A stretch of 24,577 nt of DNA from CBDCWT01 sp965223305 (GTDB taxonomy: Bacteria > Planctomycetota > Planctomycetia > Pirellulales > Pirellulaceae), in NCBI GenBank assembly GCA_965223305.1, contig CBDCWT010000048.1, forward strand, positions 1 through 24,577. Direction: 5' to 3'. The first letter of the stretch is position 1, and each line of letters starts with the position of its first letter. The notes beneath the pieces are model-generated. The model had not been told where the DNA came from and searched no databases. It saw only the letters and a list, made by a program, of their open reading frames with translations. A program made the translations under genes and the position numbers. This document shows positions 10,093 to 18,612 of the stretch, piece by piece.

Positions 10093-10371
10093 TCACAAAC
10101 GCAACGGATGCATGGGGAGCTGATTCGCTTGTTCATAAGCGAAGCCGCCTAAACATCCGGAATCCTGCTTGGTACTCAGCCGTCTTGAAGTCATTGTTCC
10201 AATTCTTTCAGCGTTGGTGATTATTCGTTGCAGTGAACGCCCTTCTCGCGTTCGTAAAGGTATAGACGTGGTCGCTCCGGTTTGGTTCACAAGAAATCGA
10301 AGATCGTCGAACTGAAATCCGACTGCCGATTGAAGCATTTCCGTCTTAAAGGGAACGACGTTGATGACCAA
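10093..10371 (-). CDS. Small unrecognised protein (92 aa), duplicated upstream of tRNA-Phe
   Basis: It reads EMLQSAVGFQFDDLRFLVNQ, then TTSIPLRTREGRSLQRIITN and SRRLSTKQDSGCLGGFAYEQ, ending HPLRL just before the terminator. The only start found is TTG 10371. In copy 2 the same protein is readable but has TGA where TTA (Leu) stands here. Differences between the copies fall often at third codon positions and one indel is a whole codon, which suggests past protein selection. No family recognised; it may be the C-terminal part of a longer gene cut at the duplication border. Confidence 0.5.
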   Translation of the reverse strand: MVINVVPFKTEMLQSAVGFQFDDLRFLVNQTGATTSIPLRTREGRSLQRIITNAERIGTMTSRRLSTKQDSGCLGGFAYEQANQLPMHPLRL

Positions 10372-10454
10372 AAGTACTCAACACCCGTCGTTAACTCTAT
10401 CCCGTAAATCCATCATGCGGCCGACCGCCTCCCCACCTGTCGCAATCCGACCTC

Positions 10455-10500
10455 AGCGTCAAGGGTCAAGACGAGCGGTGCAAGCACCGCCCTTGACGCT
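10455..10500. repeat. Nested inverted repeat
   Basis: AGCGTCAAGGG (10455-10465) pairs with CCCTTGACGCT (10490-10500); inside, GCGGTG pairs with CACCGC around CAAG-type loop bases. It could form a cruciform. Confidence 0.7.
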
Positions 10501-10775
10501 CCGCTCGGTTCGCCCACCTCTCTCCCATGCGGTCGGCAGTGATGTTGGTCGCGGTCGTACCGCTCCATTTCCCCACCTGTGCTGCTCGCTACGCTCCCAG
10601 CACCCCTGGCTGAGGAATCAAAGGAAGTTCACCGCCACCGCTTCCACCTGTCCGCTTCACTCGCGGAGCACAAGGTCCGTTCGCAAGCTCACTCTCCACC
10701 TTGTACTCCGCTCCCTGCGCCCACCGCCACGCCACCAAGCGGTGTCGCCAAACTTCCTTTTCTCTGTGGACATTT

Positions 10776-10839
10776 GTTTCCGGTTTGGGTGGGCCTCCCT
10801 GCAGGGCAGGAACTATGAGGCCCACCCAAAGCCGGAAAC
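10776..10839. repeat. 21-bp inverted repeat
   Basis: The arm 10776-10796 (GTTTCCGG...GGGCCT) is complementary to 10818-10839 (AGGCCC...CCGGAAAC) apart from one bulged G; the loop is 21 bp and contains CCCTGCAGGG, itself a palindrome. No T-run follows. Confidence 0.75.
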
Positions 10840-10903
10840 ATTGCTGGGTGGGTGATACGAACGGCCCTCGGGAACACGAAGGCCATCAATTGGAGACAAA
10901 CCA

Positions 10904-11341
10904 ATAAAAACATACAACGATGACAATACGCAAGCACCAAATGCAGATGACTTCCTCGGCGGGAACTACCTGAAGAAGGAAGACATCGACGGGCCAATGA
11001 CCGCAACTCTGACTGATGTTTGGTCCGAGGCGGTGCTGAACGCTGGTCGCAAAAAGCTCGTGGTGTCGTTTCGCGAGTTCGAAAAGCCATTGATCCTGAA
11101 CAAGACGAATATCAAACGTCTTGCTCGCATCTTTGAAACGGGCGATACGACATGCTGGCGAGGTCCGGTGACGCTCTACGTCGAAGCGGGTGTGGAGTAC
11201 GCCGGCCGAGTCGTGGGTGGGATACGGGTTCGCCCCGCCAAAAAGACCAGCGAACGCGGTGAATCAGCCGGACAAGGGCATCACGCCAACGGTCAGGCTG
11301 GAGGGGAACGGTTCGAAGAGTCCGAAGCTGACTTCTTCTAA
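10904..11341 (+). CDS. Phage/plasmid-type hypothetical protein, apparent ATA start
   Basis: The frame reads KTYNDDNTQAPNADDFLGGN, YLKKEDIDGPMTATLTDVWS, later KPLILNKTNIKRLARIFETG and GPVTLYVEAGVEYAGRVVGG, then a polar tail. The pattern (short N-terminus, YLKKEDI.G, KPL.LNKTN, VGGIRV) matches small single-domain proteins I associate with phages and plasmids. The expected start falls on ATA 10904, eight bases after GGAG; the first ATG (10997) would remove the conserved N-terminus. Either a start codon mutated from ATG or genuine ATA initiation. 145 residues from ATA. Confidence 0.6.
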   Translation: MKTYNDDNTQAPNADDFLGGNYLKKEDIDGPMTATLTDVWSEAVLNAGRKKLVVSFREFEKPLILNKTNIKRLARIFETGDTTCWRGPVTLYVEAGVEYAGRVVGGIRVRPAKKTSERGESAGQGHHANGQAGGERFEESEADFF

Positions 11342-11428
11342 ACGCTCCTAGTGTATTAACTCGCGGCGGGTCGAAATGGCCCGCCGCATTTCGGGCGGAA
11401 TGCACCGCCAATTACCGCATGGAGGACT

Positions 11429-11650
11429 GTGGAATCAGCGAGAGATAGCACGCTTGATGAGCAGATTGACCAGTTACTTGGCCAGCACGGCAAGAACATC
11501 CTGGCAGATGAGCACATGACTCGTGAAGAGAAAATCGGTTACATGCTTTGCTTCAGTAAAGTCGACCACCCAGACATCGCTGTCGCTAGTCGCTGGACCA
11601 ACGAAGCTTTGCTTGGCGTCCTGCGACAACGAATCGCCGATTACCAGTAA
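11429..11650 (+). CDS. Small hypothetical protein (73 aa)
   Basis: Starts at GTG 11429 close behind GGAGG: MESARDSTLDEQIDQLLGQH and later HMTREEKIGYMLCFSKVDHP, ending LRQRIADYQ. Acidic and helical. It follows the ATA-start gene by about 90 bp and may form a unit with it. No family recognised. Confidence 0.5.
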   Translation: MESARDSTLDEQIDQLLGQHGKNILADEHMTREEKIGYMLCFSKVDHPDIAVASRWTNEALLGVLRQRIADYQ

Positions 11651-11652
11651 CC

Positions 11653-11721
11653 ATGATTCTCTACCACGGCACATCCTCTGAAGTCACGCTAGCTCAAGCC
11701 AAAGTGGCGCTGTCCAACTAG
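11653..11721 (+). pseudogene. Possible N-terminal remnant starting MILYHGTSS
   Basis: MILYHGTSSEVTLAQAKVAL ends after 22 residues at TAG. YHGTS near an N-terminus is typical of ADP-ribosyltransferase-like proteins, and the ATG lies two bases after the preceding stop, as in an operon. Downstream to 11880 I see no continuation, so at most a truncated remnant. Confidence 0.3.
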
Positions 11722-11881
11722 ACCAAGTGCGGCAACGACGAGAAGTGTAGTACTGCACGGCTCTGGGACGGACACATGGCATATGGGTAGCCGAATAGCC
11801 GGTGTTCCTCCAGGGCCCCATACTCCGAGAAAGTCCTCGGCAAGGATGCCAGCAGTTTTCATTAATGTTCTCTCAGTCTAT

Positions 11882-12904
11882 TCAGTCGAAGGTTGCGTTG
11901 AGGATATAGTGACCTACGTCTCCATGAGTCTTTGAACCACCCGCTTCGGCCGCTTCAACCTTGAGGTAGTAGAGTCCATAGGAACCACTATTGCCCGATG
12001 GATCGTAAGACAGATTCGCCTGAAATCCGGCCGCTGTCTCGCCGATTGGATTATTGTTGTCGAGCAGATTCAAGTCGGAATCGTACAGAGCAACTTTGGG
12101 ATCCATGCTGTGCGCCCAGGTGTTGGTACCAGCCAGCTTCGTCGGATAAATTTGCATCAGCCACGGCATAACTGTCAGGTTCAATGTCTCTCCGGACGTG
12201 TGACTGAGTTCAAACGCGAACCAATCTTCGTCACCGTATCGATCAATGCTGCCGTCGTACGAAACGGTGCTCCACGGAAGAACCCCGAGGTAGATCGCCG
12301 AACCGCTGACATCGGGCTCATCCGGCTCGGCACGTCCGATGTTTGCGAGCAGGCTGTTTAGATTGCGCTCAGGTATGGTGTCGGGGGCGATTGGCGGTAG
12401 GGGACTTGAGGAACCCGACCAGCCCCAACGCTCCTTGAGTTGTTGACTGTTCGAACCCGTCCCGACGATCGCAGTAGTGATCGGATTGGGGGGCGAGAAA
12501 TCAAACCCAAACCCAAACCCTATAGCGTGGGCCAACTCATGGCATGCAACCCAGGCGTACCAATGGACCGGGGCCCAGCTTTGGCTACCACCCACGCTAT
12601 CTGTAAACACGAATACAATAGGATCCGGCCTGTCCGGCAACTCGTGATTGCCAGCGACGGTTTCCAGGCAAAGTTTCCCGATGTGGAAGACCGCGCCATT
12701 GCGATTCTCGCACTCTTTGCGCCTCCCAAATCGACACAGAAGAGTGAAAAAGAGTTCGGAGATCAGCTCGACCGTGCCCTCGGCCACTTCTCTGATACGG
12801 AGGAAGGCAGCGGGGCGACGCCAGACGCCTAAACCTACCAAGGCTCTGAGCTTACAGAAATCCCCGCTAAAGCGGTAAAGCCAGTAGTGAACTGCAGTTT
12901 GCAT
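11882..12904 (-). CDS. Decayed zinc metalloprotease with C-terminal PPC-like domain
   Basis: Residues around 120-130 read WVACHELAHAIGFGFGFDFS, with an HExxH zinc site. The usual third ligand (HxxGxxH or a distant Glu) is not evident. From about residue 200 a pre-peptidase C-terminal (PPC)-like beta domain is clear: SIDRYGDEDWFAFELSHTSG, DPKVALYDSDLNLLDNNNPI, then YYLKVEAAEAGGSKTHGDVG and ILNATFD at the end. The first 60-110 residues (MQTAVHYWLYRFSGDFCKLR) have no signal peptide and look like non-coding sequence read through. The gene is probably truncated or rearranged at its 5' end. Intact relatives are secreted. Confidence 0.6.
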   Translation of the reverse strand: MQTAVHYWLYRFSGDFCKLRALVGLGVWRRPAAFLRIREVAEGTVELISELFFTLLCRFGRRKECENRNGAVFHIGKLCLETVAGNHELPDRPDPIVFVFTDSVGGSQSWAPVHWYAWVACHELAHAIGFGFGFDFSPPNPITTAIVGTGSNSQQLKERWGWSGSSSPLPPIAPDTIPERNLNSLLANIGRAEPDEPDVSGSAIYLGVLPWSTVSYDGSIDRYGDEDWFAFELSHTSGETLNLTVMPWLMQIYPTKLAGTNTWAHSMDPKVALYDSDLNLLDNNNPIGETAAGFQANLSYDPSGNSGSYGLYYLKVEAAEAGGSKTHGDVGHYILNATFD

Positions 12905-13078
12905 CCCGGTGAGTACTGCCTCGCGCTAGGATGGTCACCTTACCAAGATCGTGGGCTGCTCGGCGTTCTTCTCAACCTATCGCTGCAACCCATCGTCGCG
13001 GTCGCGCGCAAGGCAACAGGTGTGGTTATCGAGTCGGTGGCATCCGCCCTGCCACCCTCGTGGCCGTAGTGCCTTGCC

Positions 13079-14026
13079 TTAGCGGAAGATCAAGGTTGCG
13101 ATCACACTCAGTAGAGCGTAGGCGACAAACGCCGTAATCACCCGCAGGCTGATCTTTTGGACCCAAGCCAGTTTGGTTTCCAGCAAAGCGGAGGCCGTGT
13201 CGGCAAGCCGATCGAAGACCTCTTCCAGTTTTCCAGATAACTCGCCGCCGGCAATCGACGCCTTCTGCTCCTGGTCCAAGATGATCTCCGGTTGCTTGAA
13301 CGCTTCGTCCACCGTCAGTCCCTGTCGAATCGCCGTGGCGACTTTCAATAATTCGTGACGTGCGGCGAGGTTCGACACCGTTTGCGCCGCGCTGCCGACG
13401 ATCTCATGAACCGGACGATTCGAGATGCCATACATCAGGCTTAGGATCCGGAAGAAACGGTGGTGGGCGATGTCGCGCTCGATCGAACCCAGCCATGGCA
13501 GTTGCAGCCGGACGTGGTCGGCGTGCGGTTTGATAGGAGGTAGGAAAATGATGGCAACGACGGCGACCGCTGTGATCCAGCCCCACAGAGAGGACGGCAA
13601 ATAGCTAAACGCCTCGGTGATCGAGCCGAACAACAGGTACAACGTGAAATTGATTATTTCTCCGGCAAGGACAATGCATACAGGAAAGAGCCAGACATTC
13701 CGAATAGCTCAAGCCGGACCATCCAGCAGAGCGCAGTGGTGCTCGAGAAACCGCAACGCTTCGTCAAGCCGACCTGTCTCCTCGCCGGCTCGAAGCGTAG
13801 GCAATACGAAGGGGGGAAACTGTCGTTCCGCCGACGCCAATGCCTCCGCCAGCGAAGTCCCCTGTTTCACCTGGCTCACCGGGTCATTCAGCAAAGGAGC
13901 AATACGTGTACCATGCAGCGACCGCAACGCGATCGCCAATGCCTTGGGTAGGTTCAATGCTGTTTCGACTCCGATCGCCAGGTTGCCCGAAAAATGAGAA
14001 AGTTCACGGTAGGGCGGTGTAAACAT
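13079..14026 (-). pseudogene. GspF/PilC-like type II secretion membrane protein with in-frame TGA
   Basis: The frame starts MFTPPYRELSHFSGNLAIGV and carries a GspF domain ending FPPFVLPTLRAGEETGRLDE then ALRFLEHHCALLDGPA. It meets TGA at 13711-13709 and continues in the same frame as AIRNVWLFPVCIVLAGEIIN, transmembrane stretch SLWGWITAVAVVAIIFLPPI, and the second GspF domain (EQKASIAGGELSGKLEEVFD), ending in a hydrophobic helix AFVAYALLSVIATLIF. GspF proteins are inner-membrane platforms of type II secretion and type IV pili. One base (CGA to TGA) explains the stop. About 315 codons, short for the family. No other gsp genes are nearby. Confidence 0.75.
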
Positions 14027-14315
14027 CGACAACCTGCGGACCGACTTTCGATGGAATGGTGGGGCTTGTGTTCGCAGGCTAGTTCATCCCCCCGACGTGC
14101 ACCAGTGGTCGGCTAAGGCCAAGCCAAGTAGGGCCGGTTCCTACGGCCTGGGGAGCCCAAGCAAACTCGCTCACTGAAGATTGAGCTGCGGCGAACTATG
14201 AATCGCGACTCGCAAGGGGGACTGGACGGACGCGTCGATAGGATCTCGTCCACGCGGCTTCACCATGCCCGCAAGGCGACCATGGCGCCATCGTTGCCAT
14301 GGCAGGAGCCACTGT

Positions 14316-15557
14316 TCATCTCACCCGGTGTGCGGCAAACTCCTCGACAGCGTCGGCAGCCAGATCGAGTCCGTTGCGTGGCGTGAGTTTTCCCGCGACT
14401 TGTTTGCAGGCGGCGTCCACGCTGGACGATTCCAACAGACGAGTCAACCGCTTGGCGACCCGTCCCGCACGAAACTGCTGCGGGTACAACCAACTGCCCA
14501 CCCCCATGCGCGTCACACGCGCTCCATTGTCAAACTGATCATGCGCCAGCGCCATGATGAGCTGGGGAACGCCCGCGGCAAGTGCCTGCGCTGTCGTGCC
14601 CACACCGCCATGGTGGACGACCGCTACGGTACGAGGTAGCAGAGGAGTAAACGGCACGTAGTCGAAGTATCTCACCGTCGCCGGCAAATTGCCGGGAATA
14701 TGATCCGAGAATCGGCTCAGCAGCATACCTCGTCGACCAAGCTTCATGCACGCGTCGGTTGCCGCCTGAAAAAAATCCCTCCCAAAAATGTTCGCCGAAC
14801 CTGGCGTGAAGACGATCGGAGGATCTCCGGCATCCAGGAACGTCCGCACTTGCTCGGGCAAGGGCTGGTCCTCGCGATCATCCCACAGGGGAAAGTCCGT
14901 TAGCTCGGTGTGCGGCGGCCAATCCGCCTGCTTGGAGGCAAACCATTCCGGAAAGAGGCAGATGTTTTTCTGAGGCGAGTGCCACCAACTCATCAGTCCC
15001 CGTGCCGGTTCCAGGCCCAGCTCGGCGCGAAACCGATTCAAGTCCGGGAACGCGGTACGGTCCAGCACAAAACGCTCGCCAAGCTTCAGCGCCGCGTTGG
15101 TAAACCATCGCGGGAGCGAAATACCTGCCAACATTGGCGGTTGAATCTTGCTATGGATCACCGCCGGCTGCAGGTGGACGGAAATCAGCGGAATCTGCAG
15201 TTTTTCCTGCGCGATCCTGGCACCAAATCCCAGGCAGCTAGAAATGGCGACGGTCTTCTGGCGCTGGTGCTGACTGGCAAGCAGCTCGTAGTGACGTCGA
15301 AATACGAACGCGATGCCGTCGAAGATATGCGCAAAAGACCGACTTTGGCTCCAGAGGTCAGGATTGTCGACCGCGGCGAGAAACTCTTCCTTGGTACCCA
15401 GCTCGATATACTCCAGGCCGTGCCGCCGCACCGTATCTTCAAAGTATCCCGTGGTCACGAAGGATACGTCATGTTTCCGCTCTCGAAGTTTCATGGCCAA
15501 CCCCAGAAACGGATGGACATCCCCGGCGCTGCCAAACGGAGAGATCGTAAAGTGCAT
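14316..15557 (-). CDS. UGT-type glycosyltransferase (GT1 family)
   Basis: 413 residues. The N-terminus MHFTISPFGSAGDVHPFLGL has the G.GDV.P...L motif of nucleotide-sugar GT-B enzymes. The C-terminal donor-binding signature is FDYVPFTPLLPRTVAVVHHG followed by GVGTTAQALAAGVPQLIMAL and HDQFDNGARV. The family transfers sugars from UDP- or dTDP-sugars to lipids, sterols or polyketides, so a glycolipid role is plausible. No signal peptide or membrane helix, so cytoplasmic or peripheral. The Shine-Dalgarno is weak. Divergent from the gene at 15781. The acceptor cannot be predicted. Confidence 0.9.
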   Translation of the reverse strand: MHFTISPFGSAGDVHPFLGLAMKLRERKHDVSFVTTGYFEDTVRRHGLEYIELGTKEEFLAAVDNPDLWSQSRSFAHIFDGIAFVFRRHYELLASQHQRQKTVAISSCLGFGARIAQEKLQIPLISVHLQPAVIHSKIQPPMLAGISLPRWFTNAALKLGERFVLDRTAFPDLNRFRAELGLEPARGLMSWWHSPQKNICLFPEWFASKQADWPPHTELTDFPLWDDREDQPLPEQVRTFLDAGDPPIVFTPGSANIFGRDFFQAATDACMKLGRRGMLLSRFSDHIPGNLPATVRYFDYVPFTPLLPRTVAVVHHGGVGTTAQALAAGVPQLIMALAHDQFDNGARVTRMGVGSWLYPQQFRAGRVAKRLTRLLESSSVDAACKQVAGKLTPRNGLDLAADAVEEFAAHRVR

Positions 15558-15780
15558 TCGAAGGTCGCCCGCTAGTCGGTGAAATCATCGGCCAGGTGGC
15601 GATTCTCTACATTCTGAGACCTCCGAACAAGGGAGTCCCCGGTCGCAGGCTGGCGCCGTTGCGGTCGCCGTTGCACGATTGTGGCCGCGAGCGCGCAACT
15701 TCTTCCGACTTGGGTCATCTAGCTGATTGTCGCACGGGCGGCAGCTGTTTGTTCACGAGTATCCCAATGGAGGAATTCAG

Positions 15781-16953
15781 ATGCGGACCACAGCCAGTGT
15801 TCTTTTGGCCTTCGTGCTATCAAGCTCCTTTGCACATGCGGCCGACGAGTACCGAGGGCGCGCCGTCGTGCGCGTCAAAGACAGCGGTAACCGGCCTGTC
15901 TCGGGGGCTCTCGTCGCCCTGCGGGGGCTCACGAATTCGTTCCGCGGCACGTCCCGTACGAATTCCCGCGGTGTCGCGGTATTTGGGGACTTGCGCGAAG
16001 GCAGGTACCGCGCTCAAGCACGAAAGAATGAGCTCGGTAGTGGCTCGGACGAGGGGGTAATCAAGCGGGGAAATGGTCCCTGGTACGCCAATGTGAAGCT
16101 TGGGAGCGATCAACCGGCGGACCTGGCCGCTGTGTCATTCCGTTACGCGGTAACGGCCGACGCGGTGAACAATGGTCCGATACCAGTCAACGCCCGCTTC
16201 GTATCGCATATCCAAATCAAGAATCTTGGGAAGGGTTCATCCACCGCTTCGAGTGTCTCGCTTCATGTTTCGAGAGACGCGCGAATCAGCAAGTCGGACG
16301 CGCGGCTCGCCGTAGCGAACATCCCACCGCTACGTCCGGGAAGCGTACACACCGTGCAGCTACCCGCCGTCTTGCTTTCGGTGATGGATAGCAACAGGAA
16401 TGGAGTACTTGAAGTGAATGAAGGAATGGCGGGCCGTGTTTGGATTGGGTTGATCGTGGACCCTGATAATCGTGTCAACGAGGGGACGAAGGAGGGAAAT
16501 AACGCGAATCAAGGCAGCAACAAGGACGTATTACGAGTCCAGCTGTTCGACCCGATCCCTCGCGTCTATTTCCGCTCGGGGTTCCGTACTCGGCGTCAAG
16601 CCGTCGACTACCTAACCAGCCTCGGCTTTTCTGAATCGCTGCCGAGCACCGGCGGTGGCTACACACAACATCTCGATCCGTCCAACAACTTTCGCTCTCG
16701 ATTCGACGGCTCGGTCCTGCCCGGCCTCGCGTTTCGGCGACATGGGTGGCCCCGCTCGCCGGGCGGAGAGTACCGCTACTACGACGTCGCGGCCCAGAGA
16801 TGGACCACGAAGCGTTTCTCGAAAACCAAATGGACGGTCGTCATTCAGGGCGACGGAACCGTCGCTGAGCCCAGCCCCGTCTACGCGGGCGTGGTCGCAG
16901 GTCTCTTTCCTGACTACGGCAGCTACGTTAGCGCATGGCACGCTCGATTTTGA
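15781..16953 (+). CDS. Secreted protein with Cna-B-like and CARDB-like regions
   Basis: ATG 15781 has GGAGGA six bases upstream; a longer frame opens earlier but lacks a ribosome site. The start MRTTASVLLAFVLSSSFAHA is a signal peptide with cleavage after AHA. Next comes a carboxypeptidase-regulatory-like beta sandwich (AVVRVKDSGNRPVSGALVAL through DLREGRYRAQARKNE), then a CARDB-like segment (SHIQIKNLGKGSSTASSVSL, MDSNRNGVLEVNEGMAGRVW, LIVDPDNRVNEGTKEGNN). The last 120 residues (QAVDYLTSLGFSESLPSTGG) are unassigned. No catalytic motif is seen. Probably an envelope or extracellular binding protein. Confidence 0.75.
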   Translation: MRTTASVLLAFVLSSSFAHAADEYRGRAVVRVKDSGNRPVSGALVALRGLTNSFRGTSRTNSRGVAVFGDLREGRYRAQARKNELGSGSDEGVIKRGNGPWYANVKLGSDQPADLAAVSFRYAVTADAVNNGPIPVNARFVSHIQIKNLGKGSSTASSVSLHVSRDARISKSDARLAVANIPPLRPGSVHTVQLPAVLLSVMDSNRNGVLEVNEGMAGRVWIGLIVDPDNRVNEGTKEGNNANQGSNKDVLRVQLFDPIPRVYFRSGFRTRRQAVDYLTSLGFSESLPSTGGGYTQHLDPSNNFRSRFDGSVLPGLAFRRHGWPRSPGGEYRYYDVAAQRWTTKRFSKTKWTVVIQGDGTVAEPSPVYAGVVAGLFPDYGSYVSAWHARF

Positions 16954-17331
16954 ACCGGGTATCAGGCGTCCCGTCGGCGGCCCTACACCTGAGCCAAGGA
17001 CGGGGCGGCCTGGTCATGGAAAGTCCCAGTCAACAAACGTGATCAGCTAGGCGACTGATGGTCGCCGATGGCAGGTTACCTGCCCGGTTCGACCTGGATC
17101 GAGCCGTGCGGTGGGTAGCTTGCCGCTTTCGGTCCATTCCGTTCGAAGTCGAGTTCTCTCGGGTGAGGGTGATAGCTGCACAGCACGTGTCCATTGGATA
17201 CGATGGTGCACACGAGCGTCCGCCAAGACGTTGCCATCAAGCTTGGTGACGTCGTTCGCGGCTGGCTCGGCCAACGCGCCCAGGTCAGCGATCCGACGAC
17301 GAAGAAGACGAACTAGCCAGGAATCCAAATC
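16954..17331. other. Intergenic stretch, no convincing gene
   Basis: 378 bp between two secreted-protein genes. A 37-codon frame at 17203-17316 (ends PTTKKTN) stops 15 bp before the NHL gene but lacks a ribosome site or a recognisable family. No clear promoter or terminator found. Confidence 0.4.
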
Positions 17332-18336
17332 ATGAAAAATTATTCGATTGGCATCGCGACAACGATCTTACTAGGCATCGCACTGTCCGTTCCGGCAGCG
17401 GAGACGACTCAGCCGGTACGGATGGGTTGCGGGCTGATGACCTTTGACACCGTGCCAGGTTGGGGGCTCCGTCCCGATGGAAAGTCTGCCCTAGGCCCGA
17501 CCCATGGCGCGGTGGTGATCGACAAGGCGGGCAACATTTATACGAGTGCTCAGCAAGGAGTCTTTGTTTTTTCCCCGGACGGCAAAGTGATCCACTCGTA
17601 CCTGGGCCCGGAGTATTCGAATATCCACGATATGGAAATCCGCCTGGAAGATGGCAACGAGTTCATCTATGGTGCTCGGAACAACGATGCCGAGGGAATC
17701 AAGTTCAACATCAGCAACGGCGAGATCGTGCTGAAGTTGCCTTTTCCCGAGCAGTCAGGGCTCAATCTGAGCAAATTCAACCCCACGGCGATCACCGTCG
17801 CCGCTGCCGGTGATATCTTTCTGTCCAACGGCTACGCGAGCAACCACATTTTTAAATTCGACAAGACAGGAAAATATCTCCTTCACTTTGGGTCCAAAGG
17901 GAACGGCCTGAAGCAATTCAATACGGCGCACGGCATGACGTTGGATACGCGCTATGAGCCGCATCGCCTGCTGATTTGTGACCGCAATCACCAGCCCAAG
18001 GGCCGACTGCTTCACTATAGTCTCCAAGGGGAGTTTATCGCCGAAGTCGTCACCGGATTGGGCATGCCCACATCGGTGGCGATCCAGGGAGACTATGTTT
18101 CGGTGCCTGACCTTCACGGGCGACTGGTCATTCTCGACAAGAGCAATACGATCATGGCGGTCTTGGGCCACAATTCAGACCCCGAGAGACGGGCCAATTT
18201 CAGAATTCCTCAAGAGGAGTGGATTGAAGGCGTCTTTAGTGGCACGCACGGCTCGTACTGGGACAAGGACGGCAACTTGTATGTGCAAGATTGGAACATC
18301 TCGGGACGCATCATGAAATTGGTGCGCGTGCAGTAG
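17332..18336 (+). CDS. Secreted NHL-repeat beta-propeller protein
   Basis: 334 residues, AGGA before the ATG. MKNYSIGIATTILLGIALSV with PAAE is a signal peptide. Repeated strands follow: GAVVIDKAGNIYTSAQQGVF, TAITVAAAGDIFLSNGYASN, IFKFDKTGKYLLHFGSKGNG, MPTSVAIQGDYVSVPDLHGR and GSYWDKDGNLYVQDWN. The alternation of G.IYV/D...R with V..FD..G is the NHL propeller pattern, probably six blades. Such proteins bind ligands or act as lyases or dehydrogenase-like enzymes; no active site can be named. It precedes the aminotransferase by 276 bp in the same direction. Confidence 0.85.
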   Translation: MKNYSIGIATTILLGIALSVPAAETTQPVRMGCGLMTFDTVPGWGLRPDGKSALGPTHGAVVIDKAGNIYTSAQQGVFVFSPDGKVIHSYLGPEYSNIHDMEIRLEDGNEFIYGARNNDAEGIKFNISNGEIVLKLPFPEQSGLNLSKFNPTAITVAAAGDIFLSNGYASNHIFKFDKTGKYLLHFGSKGNGLKQFNTAHGMTLDTRYEPHRLLICDRNHQPKGRLLHYSLQGEFIAEVVTGLGMPTSVAIQGDYVSVPDLHGRLVILDKSNTIMAVLGHNSDPERRANFRIPQEEWIEGVFSGTHGSYWDKDGNLYVQDWNISGRIMKLVRVQ

Positions 18337-18612
18337 ATGGCCTTGCCACCGCAACTGTCCGGCTTGATTTAGGCCTCGCGGCAGCGACTTCGTCGTGTCG
18401 CCGCGCGCTGCGTTTTCGTCGTTCCGAGCGCAGGGTAACGTGTTGGTGTCCGAGAGTCGACCGTGCTCTGGAGCCGATTCCGCTTCTGGCTTTGGGCGGA
18501 GCCAGGGGCCACATCTGCCGAGCACGTGGCCGCTATTTCAGAAAACTTGAGATCTGGATCGAGTTCGCAGGCTGGCCAGGACATCGATCGTACTGCTCCG
18601 AGTCTTAATCAT

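Larger units (their letters stand above)
9906..10340 (-). repeat. Inverted duplication, copy 1 (head of the tRNA array)
   Basis: Nearly the whole stretch recurs in opposite orientation at 19744-20195: a small coding sequence, a strong terminator, tRNA-Phe and the spacer to tRNA-Glu. Differences are scattered point changes and short indels, including a 4-bp CTCC gain in the tRNA of this copy. The two copies bracket about 9.4 kb. Confidence 0.88.
10341..10903. other. Palindrome-rich stretch without a convincing gene
   Basis: This 560-bp stretch has no believable coding sequence. It holds at least two long palindromes (10455-10500 and 10776-10839) and several smaller hairpins such as TCCGC TTCACTC GCGGA, each preceded by a CCACCTGT-like string (about 10436, 10575, 10646). 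The look is of a repeat cluster, origin or recombination region; I cannot say which. Confidence 0.5.

Noticed and set aside
14910..15582. Plus-strand ORFs opposite the glycosyltransferase
   Set aside because: They lie antisense to an intact gene with clear GT1 motifs and have no domain of their own.
17203..17316. 37-codon ORF just before the NHL gene
   Set aside because: No ribosome site and no recognisable family; probably chance.
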